Assembly: GCA_030549775.1 (NCBI GenBank) | Contig: CM060180.1 | Location: 88,513,172 to 88,577,171, forward strand | Direction: 5' to 3' | Length of the DNA: 64,000 bases | Origin: Tamarix chinensis | Lineage: Eukaryota; Streptophyta; Magnoliopsida; Caryophyllales; Tamaricaceae | The notes under the pieces: model-generated | What the model saw: the letters and a program-made list of their open reading frames with translations, nothing else | What the model was told of the DNA's origin: nothing | Database searches by the model: none | Program-made: the position numbers and the translations under genes | In this document: piece by piece, positions 1 through 12,299 of the stretch | How positions within the stretch are numbered: the first letter of the stretch is position 1 | Layout of the letters: each line of letters begins with the position of its first letter

Positions 1-365
1 TTTTACATGACTAGGTGGTTGTGTGGTTTCCCTAACTAGTCTGCCTTGGAAGGAATTTTATGTTATTATTTTGGTAGGGGAATCATGTGCAATACCCTTG
101 TATAATGAGATGGTTATTGGTATTGCATGCTAATACATGAGTTATCTAGGGTTTATGCATAATTTAACATTATTACATGTAAATTTTTAGTTATGCATGG
201 TTTTACCCCTTTGTGAGTTGTATGACTATATGATCATAATATTTACTTTGGATTAGGTGTGTTTACTCATTACTTTCGTACCGAATATCTTATTTTTCAA
301 TAGTTGTGGTGTAGGTAATCTGTATACTATTAGAGCTTGAGTTGGATTTGGTTATTTAGTTCTAG
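1..365. other. Unrecognised AT-rich sequence, left flank
   Basis: No convincing ORF or RNA gene is visible. It lies directly downstream (on the minus strand) of the stop codon of the LINE fragment at 366-464, so it may be LINE 3' UTR, but I see no poly-A/poly-T run to prove that. A stretch near 260-300 weakly resembles the U5 region of the M/T LTR family; the resemblance is too weak to call. Confidence 0.3.
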
Positions 366-464
366 TTAGTTTGATTTTACTTTATAACTGTACATCTTAG
401 CTCTAATAATAGTACTAAGTCTAATGTGTATATCTTTAATCACTTGGGATATAATTCTCTTGGG
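366..464 (-). pseudogene. LINE (L1-type) ORF2 extreme C-terminus, split from 4762-5170
   Basis: Read on the minus strand, the frame that runs through the LINE fragment at 4762-5170 continues here after removal of solo LTR M1 and one copy of its GTGCA duplication. It adds about 30 residues rich in K, I and R (including SQVIKDIHIRLS) and ends at a TAA at 366-368. Plant L1 reverse transcriptases commonly end with such a basic helical tail after a motif like IWxxRNxxxFQ, which is seen in the other half. The in-frame join is direct evidence that M1 inserted into an existing LINE. Confidence 0.55.
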
Positions 465-2242
465 GTGCATGTAACACCCCCAAATTTTAAACTTCAAAAT
501 TTCTTTTTTAAAGAGCTAATTGTGGAAGCCAAAATAAATAAATAAAATGTAAGGGGATGCTATATTGCATCAAACATTGAAGAGATACTCCCTATGCCTA
601 GTTTATATCGGGTGCAAGAAAAAAGTAACCTTGTACTTAAGAATAATGTGTGGGAAGTACTTGATTCTATCACGATATAGGATACAAAAGTAGAGAGAAG
701 GAAATATGTATAACGAAAACAGATGACTAAGAGTCCATAGAGAGATAGAGATATCCTAATAGCCATACTCTATACCAATTTGATAATGCACTCACCGAAG
801 GCAAGCAAATTAAAAGTAGTAATTAGTAAGCACCTGTATAAGAAAGTGGATATACTCATGGGATCAAACAACACCTATGAAAAGAATGATCACTATGTTA
901 TGTACTAAATAAGGTGACAATACTGTGATAACTAGATTACATAGAAAATATAAGTCATATAGAAGAATAAGTGAACACAATAACATGAGGTAAGATAATA
1001 ATGATTCTAGAATCCCATGATTAGATACAATCATAATACATAATCTTATTTATATTGAGTGTAAGGACCTTACTATTCTTAATCCGGTGGAATAGACTAA
1101 AGCGCTTCTTAGGAAAAACACTCTTAAGCTACTATTATCATACAGTGAAATTAACCCAACATATATTATGACAACATACTCCTGAATACTATTCTTAAAC
1201 TAGTAGAACGATATGAAGCCCCTATTAGGGTAAAATGCTTCTAAGCCACTATTATCTTCTGATAGAATGAATACAACACTTCGATTATGACTCATATAAC
1301 CTTTCACTTTAAGTGATTAATATCTTATTCATTATTATTTATCTCAAGATCATATTCTTATCTATATTATACCAAGAACCCCATTATAATTAAACCTATT
1401 GAATGGTCTTAAGCACCTCTCAAATTAAAATATTCCTTAGCTACTATTATTGTTCGATGGAACAGACACATAATACCTCAGCTCCGCCTCATGTATTTTT
1501 CACTTTAAGTAGTTAAGATCTTATTTGTGGTGGTATATCTCAAGATAATCATGCATACAAATATATAGATATGAAAGACACATAGTAAATCTTAACATAT
1601 CCATTTAAACATATAAAACACGCCCTAAAATAATTCAATATATATCCCATAAGACAAAGGCCATATTTCTCCTAAGAAACCCTAATTCTACAAGTTAAGC
1701 ATAACTTCTTCTTTGGTGCTCATTTTATCTACAAATTTAACTCTCATATTTAAATTATTTTTATTGACAACATGTCCAAAAATTATGGTCTAACTCTAAC
1801 ATCCTACATATGAGATAATAACCTACCATTAGGGTTACTATTTACAATCCCTACAAAACTATAATTTTACAAATTAATCATAACTTTTCCTATATGACTT
1901 ATGTTGCCAAAAAATTTAATATACATTCCTTAAATGCCAACACTAACAAAATATCTAGAAAATCAAGGTTAAACTCCCACATTTTACATATGCAAAAATG
2001 ATCTCACCTCTATGGTTACTATTCTCACTTAAAGCTACTTTTCTCATTTGTTGGACTTAAACTATTTATATTAACTCCAAACATTCCAAATTATATACTT
2101 ATAATATTTTGAACTAATAAGCACATTAAAATACCTAAGATTTCATATTTAACCCATATTAACCAAAATGTCTCTATGATAGCTAAAATACCCATATTTT
2201 CATAAAACCTTACGAGTATCGATATAAATTACTTTTCAACCA

Positions 2243-2245
<3 letters not shown>

Positions 2246-2293
<48 letters not shown>
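2246..2293. repeat. (AT)n microsatellite in M1
   Basis: About 48 bp of uninterrupted alternating A and T. Confidence 0.95.
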
Positions 2294-2299
<6 letters not shown>

Positions 2300-2639
2300 T
2301 AAAATGCATAAAAATCATCAGGTAAACACCAACATATTCCGATTCATGCTAGCCAACATATATATACAAAGCACATGTTTTCACAACTTTATTACTTTTT
2401 CATCATACAACACAAGGCGTCATATAACATCATAACATAGTAACATTAACCATATGACCATTTAAAACATACTGTTATACAAACATATACACATTAAATA
2501 GAATAAGCTTTAGTTATGACATATATCCTTATTGAAGCATCTCCGGTCTCTAAGTATGTAAGACTTGTGACTCCTCTTCTAATACCACCAAAATACCACT
2601 TGGAAGCAAAAAAATATAACAATATTAGACTTAGAAAAA

Positions 2640-3515
2640 TTAAATAAGGGAAAATAAGACAAAGGAGAGGGAAGTAAAATATAGATAACCGAAAAATGGA
2701 AGGCTTGTGCAAGGGTGGTGCATGGGCCTAGGAGTGGGGTGTGTAAAGGAAGGCATGGTTGGGGCATGTGTGGGTTGAGGGAAAAAATGGTGCATATGTA
2801 AAGAGTGAGGACATGACCTAGGGATGTGCATCATCATGCTAAGTGTGCATGGGTTGTGTGTGCCTCTACCAAATAGAACCGGGGCAACGGGGAGAGGGAA
2901 AATAAAAGGGACAAGGCTTTGGGGTGGTGATGGATAGTAGTAAGGGTAGAGTTGTGTGTTTTTGGGACCGATGACCGATAATAAGTAAGGAGTGGCAAAT
3001 GGTGGCAGGGGTTAATGGCAGAGAGGTGGAGTAGATATGGCTAGGTTGATGGCACAATGTAGAGAGAGAAAAAAAGAGGTTAATGGCTGGGGTCAACAAT
3101 AGAGACATGGATGGTAGTTGGGTAAGGTGTGATAGTGACAGGTAGAGTGAGGAGGAGGAGGAAGGAACCTCAGGTGGTGGTGATGGTGGGTGTGGTGTTA
3201 AGTGATAATGAAAACATAGTAGGGAAATGAGGGAAAGAAGGAGAAGGGAGAAGGTATAAAAGGGATGTACATGCATGTATATATAGAGGCATGGTCGGGG
3301 ATGTGGGTATGGCAAAGTTCAGGGTTGTGCACAGGGGATGTAGGGGTTGGTGGTGTAGGGTGTCGGGGTAGGGGTTGTCCAAGAGTGATATGTATGGGTG
3401 TGGCATGCATGGTTGGGAAAGGAAGGGAGAATGAAATGGGGATGCATGAGAGGTAAGGTTGTTTAGCTCAAAAGAGGAAAGAGGAAGGGGGAGATGATGT
3501 AGGAGCATCCCCCTC
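2640..3515 (-). other. Purine-rich block of M1 (U3/leader part of the LTR)
   Basis: Strong strand asymmetry: G/A-rich on plus, C/T-rich on minus. Open frames here translate to Pro/Ser/Leu/His-rich low-complexity peptides with no domain, so I do not call genes. Equivalent CT-rich leaders lie at 19640-20640 (T1), 30000-31150 (T2) and 10422-11300 plus 24643-25020 (M2). A TATA-like stretch (CTATATATAC on minus) sits near 3273-3284. Confidence 0.5.
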
Positions 3516-3852
3516 ATATGATAACTATAATATATTCATAAGTTTTTCTAAGTTAGGAGAATCTAAAACTCTCCTCACTTGGAGTAAATTATGAGGATTC
3601 ATGCAAGTCATGTAATAACAAATTAAAGCCATCAACTCACCACCTTTTCTTGGCTTCATTATAACTTGAATATAGGTTGGAAAAATCCACAACTCACTCG
3701 GAAACCACCATCCCGCAAGCAGCCACATAGAGCCTTATGTTCAACAAATTCAAGAATAAAAGAAGGTATGTAAGCCTATATTTTGTGTGGCAGATTTTGG
3801 GGACTAAAACTTGTGATTTGCAAGACCTTAATTAGTATAAATTAAGGGGACT

Positions 3853-4476
3853 TGATGGCTTACTGATTAGCCATGACAACTGGCTAAGAAGAAAGCATAG
3901 GAAAGGGTTACTTTCTACATTTAGTTAAATTAATATACTAGTATTTCCCTTTTTATAATTTATGTTTCCTAAGTCCTAATGTTAGCTTATAAGACTAATG
4001 TATCAGCTAATATACATGGGGAAGGGGCTATAGGAGGCTTGAAAATCAACTCACATGCTAATTGTTTGAGTTGATTTTATTCCTACCATAGTTAGCACAC
4101 ATTAGGGTAATGTTTAGTTAAGTTTATACCCTTTTGGTTACCTAAGGGTTAGTTGTAATTTTCTCAACCTCTTACACTATTTATATGAGTATCGAGCTTA
4201 TTGTAAAGGGCATCAAATATTCAGTATTTTACTAGCCATTTTTGATAACCGTCTTTTCAACAAATATAGTGCATGCTTTGTTATTATCTCCAAAATCTTG
4301 CATTCTATATATTAAGAGTTAATACTTTAAGTAATGATTGTAAGTATTTGATCTCAAGGATTACTTGAAGATCAAATCCTTTCTTCCATCTCAATCTCCA
4401 TTTCTATTTTCTCTTTTGCTAGAACTCAACCCCAAGTTCCATCATTAACTCTTAGCAATACCTAATTTGTTTAGCA
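3853..4476 (+). mobile_element. Possible Ty1/copia-type LTR nested in M1
   Basis: Left boundary: TTAAGGGGACT then TGATGG, resembling a polypurine tract followed by an LTR start. Right boundary: TTTAGCA followed 5 nt later by a methionine-tRNA-like primer site. A TATA-like CTATTTATATGAG lies near 4177. No 5-bp duplication could be resolved and no internal coding region follows, so class and limits are tentative. The 3500-3852 stretch to its left is also foreign to M1's purine-rich block but was not identified. Confidence 0.33.
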
Positions 4477-4481
4477 ATTTA

Positions 4482-4494
4482 TGGCATCAAGAGC
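4482..4494 (+). promoter_or_regulatory. PBS-like site after the copia-type LTR
   Basis: TGGCATCAAGAGC resembles the methionine-tRNA primer binding site TGGTATCAGAGC used by many plant retrotransposons. It differs at a few positions, and no coding internal region follows. Confidence 0.3.
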
Positions 4495-4761
4495 TAGGCT
4501 AGATTGTGTATAGGACAAGAAGGAGAAGAAAGAAAAAGGCAAAAGAAAATGGGAAAAAAGGGAAAGAAAATTTTGGGGTTAGGATTAGGTTTAGGCTTAA
4601 AACTTAGAGAATTAATCTAAAATTTAATTTACCAATTATCTAGGGTTAGAGTTATATTAAAATATATATATAATTGTTCAAGAAATTAGAATTTAGATCA
4701 GGTTAAAAAACTAATTAATTGAGATTAAAATTAGGTAATTTTTTGGGCACTACAGTGCAAA

Positions 4762-5170
4762 ACTTTGCTTTGGAACACAATTGTATTTCTTGATATCCAA
4801 ATTCTGTAAAATAGTGAAGCCATAACAACTCTCAAAACACCTTGTATTCCTCTCCTTCTTCTAGTTGCCTCAAAAGTCCATGTCTACCATAGATTCCAAG
4901 TAGTCAAGTTGGTACTAAGGTACAACCAGTTCATTAATTTCAACCGGCAATATTGAACTAGAGGGCACTAAAATGGGAGATGATCTAAGTCTTCACTTAC
5001 AGAACCACAAATTGAACAACAGAGGTCTTCAATTGCTCCCCATTCAGTGAGCCTATATTTACTCATTATAGCTTGGCAAAAGATTATCCAAATAATTATT
5101 TTATGTTTAAATTCTCCATCATGTTGCCATAAAAACAAATACCAAGGTTCTTTGCCATTCCCTCATCTAA
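4762..5170 (-). pseudogene. LINE (L1-type) ORF2 fragment with zf-RVT domain
   Basis: On the minus strand the translation contains a zf-RVT-like segment, KYRLTEWGAIEDLCCSICGS followed by a HxxxxxxC arrangement (one stop codon before the last Cys), then a tail of the form LFYRIWISRNTIVFQ. This is the usual order at the C-terminus of plant L1 reverse transcriptases: zinc-binding domain, then a W/R/N/F helical tail. Stops and frame breaks upstream mark it as dead. Solo LTR M1 interrupts it at GTGCA and its last ~30 residues are at 366-464. The catalytic RT domain was not found. Confidence 0.6.
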
Positions 5171-5690
5171 AGTACAGGCTAAACCAACCATTCCTATCCC
5201 CATTCACTAGCCAAACTCACCTCACCATACCCCCCAAGGCACCATCATAAACAATCGACCACCCATCATCTTTAGAAATATCCGTCGCAACCATCCACTT
5301 TCTCTCTTCCCTCCTAACTGAAACCTTCCCCTTAGTTGTAGAAAACCTATTCGTTCACTACCTCCTCTATTAAGCAAAATCCACCACAATGCACCCCCTA
5401 ATTTTGGCACTACCCACCACAACTCACCTCCCCCTTTTGGCTATTCCCACTAGTTCCACCTCCATGCTTTACTCTCCCTTGTCATTGTACCACCCCTAGC
5501 AACGACAAGTTGTGTCGTTGCTAGGCCTCCCTCTTTGACAAATCCCAACTAAGCCCTTCCTTTGTTACATGAGTTTTGACCAAGACTTCCTTTGGGCCAT
5601 GGTTTGATCCTCCTCCTCTTTATTTCACTCTCGTTTTCCTTAATTTTTCTTAACTATATCATTACATGCTATTTAGGTTTTGGTAATTGT
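5171..5690. other. Unrecognised stretch between LINE fragment and Y1
   Basis: Pyrimidine-rich on plus around 5210-5640. The short minus-strand open frame at 5222-5422 shows no recognisable domain. It could be upstream LINE sequence or unrelated filler. Confidence 0.3.
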
Positions 5691-5869
5691 TTCTTGGGTG
5701 ATTTATTGGAAGTTTCGAAGGAGGCGGGATAGGATAAGTATACTTAGAGACCGAAACCTTTTTTGTAAAGATATTAGTCGTTGTTTAGGGTTTTGTGTTA
5801 AATGTCATGTATGAATACATGTTTTATCATATTATTGTCATTATGTCATTTAAATGCATGTTGTATGCC

Positions 5870-6579
5870 ATGTTATGAGAACATGAAATTTTCTTACTTT
5901 TACAAGGTCAATAAAATCTTTAAAAAATTTATACTAAAATATTTTTCTCAACTTATTCATGATTTTTTTCTTCTAAAATTTGTTTTCTTTTGCTTTTCCA
6001 TTTTGGTTTATGGAAAAGATTTTTTAGAAATATATTAATTTATTATTAATTGCTTAAAATTTTATTATAAAAATATTTTTTAGAACTCTATCTAATGATT
6101 TTTTATTAAATATATTTTAGATAAAATCACAATATATCATATTTTAGATCTCTATCTAATGATTTTTTATTAAATAAATTTTAGATAAAATCACAATTTA
6201 TCATATTTTAGATATTTTTATTTTAAAAAATTGACCGATAGTTTCCCCTACCTTTTATTTTTCTCTTCTCTCTTTTCCTTTGGCATTGCTTTTTCTACGA
6301 GGGACCTAAAACCTCAACTCTGATGTTGGTGTCCCTTGTGTAGCTTATCTACGTGCGATCCCCATTGAACCACCACTGTGTCCCTTCATTTTCCATATCC
6401 TTTAGCTTGTTGCCACCACTACTGAATCAAAGTAGTAGTTAGGTAGAGCAATGATAGAAAAGAGTTGTGTCAAGTAATCATCAATCAACAATAACCATTA
6501 ACTTGCTATCATAATTCAAAAAATTTAGATTTGAGCTTACAAAATAATGATTTTACCCTTAGCTCCATATTTAACACTT
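5870..6579 (+). repeat. Tandem AT-rich repeat, unit Y1 (partial)
   Basis: Shares long colinear similarity with 25750-26410 (Y2) and 26870-27740 (Y3): a landmark TACAAGGT..AATAAAATCTTT, several TTTTAGATAAAATCAC-like lines, a CT-rich block, then CAATAATAACCATTAA. Units are about 1.1 kb apart in Y2-Y3. M2 interrupts the array exactly at the end of this unit. The start of Y3 (TGTAACATGCC) resembles an LTR start of the M/T family, so the array may be duplicated U3 sequence of a related LTR; that is inference. Confidence 0.6.
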
Positions 6580-6679
6580 TGTCTAAGACCCCAAAACTCA
6601 CTACTAAAAATTTATATTTTATTAAAAGAAAATAGCAGAAGGAAAAAGCAAAAATTGTGAATTTTGAGGATATTATCAT

Positions 6680-6723
6680 ACTTAGTACTACACTGATTTA
6701 CTCCTACTATTCTAGTACTAAGT
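6680..6723 (-). other. U5 stem-loop of M2
   Basis: ACTTAGTACTA at 6680-6690 pairs perfectly with TAGTACTAAGT at 6713-6723. The stem begins 100 nt inside the U5 end of the LTR, the same place as in T1, T2 and M4. Confidence 0.7.
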
Positions 6724-7302
6724 GTTAAGGGTAAAAAGGAACATAATATGATTTATACAAATTCAATTTAAAATAGAGTGGTGTACTGAATTTGTTACAA
6801 AATATATACGCTCACAATTAGTAGTTACAAGAGTAAAATCATTTACCAAAGGATTAAAAAGGTGGAAGAGATGCCCTAAGGATTTTCTAGATAATCCTTA
6901 CACTCTTACCTAAGCCCTCTTGAGATGGCACCTACAATGGACCTACAAGGGACACTGGCCATTGAATAGGCAGGGGCCCACGAATGTAACCCTTCAGTAT
7001 TATGGTACTGAGTAACCCTTTAAACCAAACTGAAAGGCAAGCCCGCATACAACACACAATACATACACAATACAAAATGATAACATGCGGACTAATACAT
7101 CATTCAACATCGCACATATAACAAGAGAAGTATAACACAACATCCATGTACTTAGCAATTTTATTAAGAGAGACAAGCACCAAGGCTGAACTTATATTAT
7201 AATAGTAGATCGTAATGATGATAGTACTCTTTTGGTCTCAAGCCGTTAATGAATATTATTATTCAATCCTCATCTCTCGAATTATATTCATGTGAGGGCA
7301 GA

Positions 7303-7612
7303 AACCCCACTATATAGCCGGTGGATCGAAAAATATATAGGGCAACACACACCTGACCACTAGTATTCACCGGTGGACCGATCTCCAAGGCAGAAAGCTC
7401 CTAGCCACTACTATTGTCGATGGATCGGTTTGGCCCCGACTCACATGGTGTTCTACTATAAGTGATTAGTATTTTTCCACGATGTATTCACATCCAAGGT
7501 TTGGTTTATTAAGCTCAGGATCCCCCACTATTATAGCTGATGGACCGGAATACATGTATACATCTTTCAAGGCAAAACGCTCTTGGGCCACTATTATAAT
7601 CGGTGGACCGGT
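7303..7612 (-). repeat. Palindromic-site array of M2
   Basis: Five spaced units of the type CCACTATTATAGCCGGTGG followed by ATCGG or ACCGG, in two blocks. The same array, inverted, lies in T1 and T2. Spacing is about 48-60 bp within a block. Confidence 0.75.
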
Positions 7613-8499
7613 ACATATGATATAATACATCTGGACCCAACTCAATCATCTTTCACTTTGCATGATTATTTTTTTCCCTTTTAATTAGCACAACAGTTCC
7701 ATTTATTTTCCTCGAGGGGGAGATCAAGAATCCGAAGATGCAAAGGTACACAAGTCATAATGGCGCATGCAAGCAACTCAGTACCCTTCAACCATCAACC
7801 CAGGGACACAAAGGTACCCTAGTCGTACTACACAGTACTCTATCGACAAGGACACTTAATCTATAAGTATGCATACCCTGTAAATAGGTCTGTAGAGCTA
7901 GATATAGTAAGATATAGGGCTTGGTTGGGGTACTAAGGTACACCAACAAATACCAGAATAATCGTGTGCTAAACCACGTATTTTGTGTAGTGACCCCTAA
8001 AGAGCCACCATTTCCAATCTCAAGGTCTTCCACTTTAATTTTTAGTGTCTTAATTAACACGAGAAGTACAACAACAACATACTTATTCACTTCCATTTGT
8101 TTCTAATATCATTAAGTAATCCTTATTCATACAATTATCCATAATAACCTAATGGAATCACGAAGGCTATCCTTCTCACATCCAAATTCCAATTCAGGAT
8201 TCATTTCCCTTTGTTCACATGCCATAAGGGTTATCATATCATAATCACATTATGGTCTTAGAGTCTGGTTAGTTCACATTGAGGGATTACGGCACACATA
8301 ACCCTAACATGCCCTTAATTCACACCCAACACCCAATACCATGCATGATTAATGATCAAGACATCTCCTTCATGAATATGACATAAACACTATACCACAT
8401 CCTTAATTATCCATCCAATCCTAGGTTATATCATGTTCTTGTGATATTTACTTATTTGTCAAATACTCTTATCTTGTTATTCCATGTTATTTGTGTCTT

Positions 8500-9760
8500 T
8501 TTATAAAACTACTTTAATCTATTAACATGTTAAATACAAGTTACTAATTAGCCCCTATCATCTTTATAAAATTACTAAAATACCTCTTGCTTGTAAAATT
8601 ACTAAGCCATCCCTTTTTATTTGTTAAATTACCATATTACCCTCTATGTTGCATAATTACCAAATTACCCCTTACTTGTGTTAGATTACCACATTATCCT
8701 CCATGCTTAATAAATCACCAACTTTACCTCTCATTCTTATTAAGTTACCAATTTATCATTCCAGTGAGTTAAGTTACAATATTACCCTTTATATTTATCT
8801 AAATTACCAAATTGCCCCTTAGGCTTATTAAGTTACCAAATCACCCTTCATACTTGTTACACTTGTTAGATTTCTCATTTGGTTAGTTAGACTACCAAAT
8901 TGCCCTTCTTCATTATTATAATTATCATTTTGCCCTTCCTCATTAGTATATTTACTATTTTTCCTTTTTAGTTGGTTAATTTACCAAATTGTCCTTCTTT
9001 CTCACTATAATTACTATTTTACCCTTTTAATTGGTTAATTTACCAAATTTCCTTTCTTTATTATTATAATTACCATTTTACCCTTCTTTATTATTATATT
9101 TACCATTTTGCTCTTTTAGTTGGTTAAATTACCAAATTACCCTTCTTCATTATTAAGTTACCATTTTGCCCTTTTTCTTTACATAATTACCAAAATACCC
9201 TTTTTTAATACCAAATTACCATTTTACCCTTTTTCCTTATATCATTACCAAAATACCCTTCCTTTACACCAAATTACCTTTTTACCCTCTTACTTTACGT
9301 AATAACCAAAATACCCTTCAACTATAATAAATTACCATTTTACCCTTCTACTTTATTAAATCACCAAAATACCCTTCTTTTTATACCAAATTACCATTTT
9401 ACCCTTTTACATTACATATTTACCAAAATACCCTTCCTTTATACCAAATTACCATTTTACCCTTCTACTTTATTAAATCACCAAAATACCCTTCTTTTTA
9501 TACCAAATTACCATTTTACCCTTTTACATTACATATTTACCAAAATACCCTTCCTTTATACCAAATTACCGTTTTACCCATCTACTTTATTAAATTACCA
9601 AAATACCCTGCCTTTATATTTAATTGAACAAAATACTTTCTTATACCCAAAAATTACCAAGTTATCCCCTTCCATGTAAAATTACTAAAATCCCTCCTTC
9701 CTTGTCCATTTATTATTTTACTCCCTTTAATCTTATAATTTACCATTTTGCCCTTATTAT
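8500..9760. repeat. TTACC(A) minisatellite of M2
   Basis: More than 1.2 kb of degenerate units alternating ATTACCAAATTACCC and TTACCATTTTACCCTT with T-rich spacers, roughly 28-30 bp per half-unit. Similar arrays are in M4 (57205-57344 and 59445-60290). Short open frames across it are repeat artefacts. Confidence 0.9.
9341..9574. repeat. Near-perfect 117-bp tandem duplication in the minisatellite
   Basis: The segment starting TACCCTTCTACTTTATTAAA at 9341 repeats at 9458 with almost no differences, a higher-order duplication more recent than the surrounding degenerate units. Confidence 0.85.
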
Positions 9761-10421
9761 ACTTCTTTTACTAAAAAATCTCACTACATAAAATATTAAT
9801 ATTCATGCTCCATACCCATCATCCAACTCCACCAACTATTATTAATTATCATTAATACATATTAGCACCTACCACGCACATATTTAAGCCACATCTTTTG
9901 CACATGTTAAAATTACCAAAATGCCCCTACGACTTATATTAACATTAATTATGCACCAAATGGCCATATTAACATATCACATCATACATATACTCTTAAC
10001 ATTATTATTAACAGCAAGCTCCTTCCTTAAGCATTATTTCTACACATAGTACATAAATTAACATGCTATTCTTTTTATCAATCAACACATTCCACTAAAT
10101 ACCTTATACTCAACAACATATATCATGCATATAAAAATCTTAAAAATCCTAATGTGCTAACATACATATATCCATACGTTTAAGTAAGGTTTAATGGTTA
10201 CCTTATTTTTCACAAAAATCAAACCTTACCAGTATCTTGGTTAAAGGCTTGAGCTTTGATTAGCAAAATCAATACCTAAAAATAATACCAATACTTATCA
10301 TATTAGAAATAGGAAAAACCAAAAGGATAAAACTTTATCCAAACTTAATTAAAGACATACTATTATTAACCATTATTATACCTCAACAATGAACCCAAGA
10401 AAGGTCCAAACAATGTGGAAC
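9761..10421. other. AT-rich M2 interior, no gene
   Basis: Non-coding AT-rich LTR sequence between the minisatellite and the purine-rich leader. No ORF, RNA gene or repeat was recognised. Confidence 0.4.
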
Positions 10422-11306
10422 TCATGTTGCATGAGCAACATGAGCTACATGCAAATTAGAAGGGGAAAAAGGGGTTGAAGAGGGATGGAAGAAGGGAAGG
10501 GGCATTGGTTTAGGTTGGGGTTTTGGGGGTGAGGTGGAGAGAAGGTGAAGGGGAGTTAGGGCAATGGATAAGTGCAGGGATGGAGTGGGGATATAGGTGG
10601 TGGTCAAGGTGGTCAGGGCTGAATGATCAATGGCTAAGGGCGGTTGTAAGGCTGTGAAGTTGGTTACAGGGGTGGTGGAGGAGAAGAAGGAAGGGAAAAG
10701 AATAAGGAAAAGGAGGGTCTGTAGGGCTAGGTTTTGACCAAGGGAGGTAAGGGGTGGTAGAGGAGGTTGCAGGGAGTAGATTGGTGGCTTTGGAGGTGGC
10801 AGAGGCGGGGAATGAGTGTGGTGCAAGGTAGAGGCTGAGAAGGGGGAAAGAAAAAGAAGAGGAAGAAGGGTGGCTGTAGGGGGATCATGGGGTGGCTTAG
10901 TGGTGCAAGGTGGTAGTAGGGGTGGCAAGAGGTGGTGTAGGTGGTTGAGTGGGCGGTGAAACTGCGAATGAGGGTGGCGGAGCAAAAATGGGGGAAGGAA
11001 AGGAGAGGGGAAGAAAGGGATGATGGGGGAATTGGTAGAGGGAGAAGAAGGGCTTGAACAGGGTATAAATGAAGTAGGAAATAAGAAGAAAAAGAAGAGG
11101 GAGAGGAGGGGAGGCAAGTGTCATCTAGGAGGCTATGGTGGCAAACGTAGGGTGGTGATTGCAGGGAGAGGGAGGAGGCAAATGGAAGGCATGCGGAGAG
11201 GGTTATAGGCCCAGGTTTGGTCCAAAAATAGGAAGGAAAGGGTGGGGGAGAGGGATAGGGAGCAAGGTTGTAGAGGCAGTGGTAGGTGGTGGCAGGCAGC
11301 TGCAGG
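10422..11306 (-). other. Purine-rich leader block of M2
   Basis: G/A-rich on plus, so C/T-rich in the LTR's sense direction. A minus-strand open frame of 231 codons at 10422-11117 is almost only Pro, Ser, Leu, Thr and His, with a Phe/Leu-rich start. T1 and T2 have comparable proline-rich frames in the equivalent leader. No domain is recognisable and composition alone explains the open frame, so I do not call a protein. Confidence 0.45.
11203..11210 (-). promoter_or_regulatory. Candidate TATA box of LTR M2
   Basis: On the minus strand GGCCTATAA matches the GGCCTATAA of T1 (20173-20181). Its distance from the U3 start of M2, about 0.8 kb after removing M3, equals that in T1 and T2. Confidence 0.4.
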
Positions 11307-11391
11307 AGGCCTGTAACATCCCCATTTTTAGTACCTAAAAATTTTATTTTACGGAAGTATTAATTACCAAATATCATGGGTGTTACTGCCA

Positions 11392-11435
11392 CACTTAGCA
11401 TAAGTCTGGTTCCCTCACCTTTCTTATGCCAAGTG
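11392..11435 (-). other. U5 stem-loop of M3
   Basis: CACTTAGCATAAG (11392-11404) pairs with CTTATGCCAAGTG (11423-11435), 12 of 13 positions. The one mismatch is A.C as read on plus but G.U in the minus-strand RNA, the sense orientation of this LTR. Several stem base pairs differ from T1 yet still pair. Confidence 0.7.
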
Positions 11436-12299
11436 CTAAGGTTAAAACCAATCAAACCAAAAACAAATCAATAGAAATAAGAGAGATTACATAAATAAAG
11501 GTTACAGATAAATATTTTCCGTACAACAATGATAATCAAAATATAGCTAGGGACATAAGAGTCCAAATGAAAACCTATACAATAAAAACTAGTACCCATA
11601 GGTTTAACACTAGTTTGCCCTAACTCTTAGACTCGTATACCCATTTTGAGAATGGAACCTCTTCCCAAAGGCTCCACTTATCCTGGCCACTCTTATAAGC
11701 TTTATGCCACTCCTTGGCCTTCACATAGTCATATACAAATGTAGTATCAGTACGACTTCCTCGCACTAAGTAAATCACAATACCTCATAAGAGGTAGCAT
11801 ACCCATGTTGCACATATTCAAGTAATGATCCAGAACAGGATCGAGCACAAGCACATACTATAACAATATATAATAAATCATGGATCAATACATACATATA
11901 ATTATATGCCATTAGAGTCTCATGCTCAACAATCAACCATACTTAACTAATTCACGTCATTTCAAGGTACATAATAATCATATCAAAATCCATGGCCAAA
12001 GCAAACTAATCAAATCAATTCTAATTAACATAGTAGGGAATTGAGGTAACTACCGAAGCATTAATCTAATATATACCAAAAATGAGGTAGGGCATTGAGG
12101 CAACTATCGAACCCAAAAATACATACCAAGGCCATCAACAAGTATTCCTTTATTATTTATGTTACTTGAGGATATACAATCAATCTAGGGATACTGAGGT
12201 ACACTAGGTCATATTGGTGCATGAAGAAAACATAATACCTGTACTCTAGAACCTAGAGGTACAACGATATGCCAGGTCATACTAGAACACATAGGCAAT

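Larger units (their letters stand above)
470..4756 (-). mobile_element. Solo LTR M1 of the M/T LTR family (TSD GTGCA)
   Basis: The element starts TGTAACACCCCC and ends TTTTTTGGGCACTACA, and GTGCA flanks it at 465-469 and 4757-4761. The left end matches the inverted U5 end of the family (compare 55295 and the inverse of 44978), so the LTR reads on the minus strand. It holds a degenerate form of the family's palindromic site array (about 1080-1500), an AT microsatellite, and a purine-rich block (2640-3515; CT-rich in the sense direction) as in other family members. No gag, pol, PBS or PPT lies between the ends, so it is a solo LTR. A copia-like LTR appears to be nested at its right part. Confidence 0.75.

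Noticed and set aside
2866..3315. 149-codon minus-strand frame in M1, and the similar 231-codon frame at 10422-11117
   Set aside because: Low-complexity Pro/Ser/Leu products of CT-rich LTR leaders; no domain and no conserved frame between M1 and M2.
8500..9760. CRISPR-like array
   Set aside because: Units are degenerate and directly contiguous without unique spacers, and the setting is a plant LTR; it is a minisatellite.
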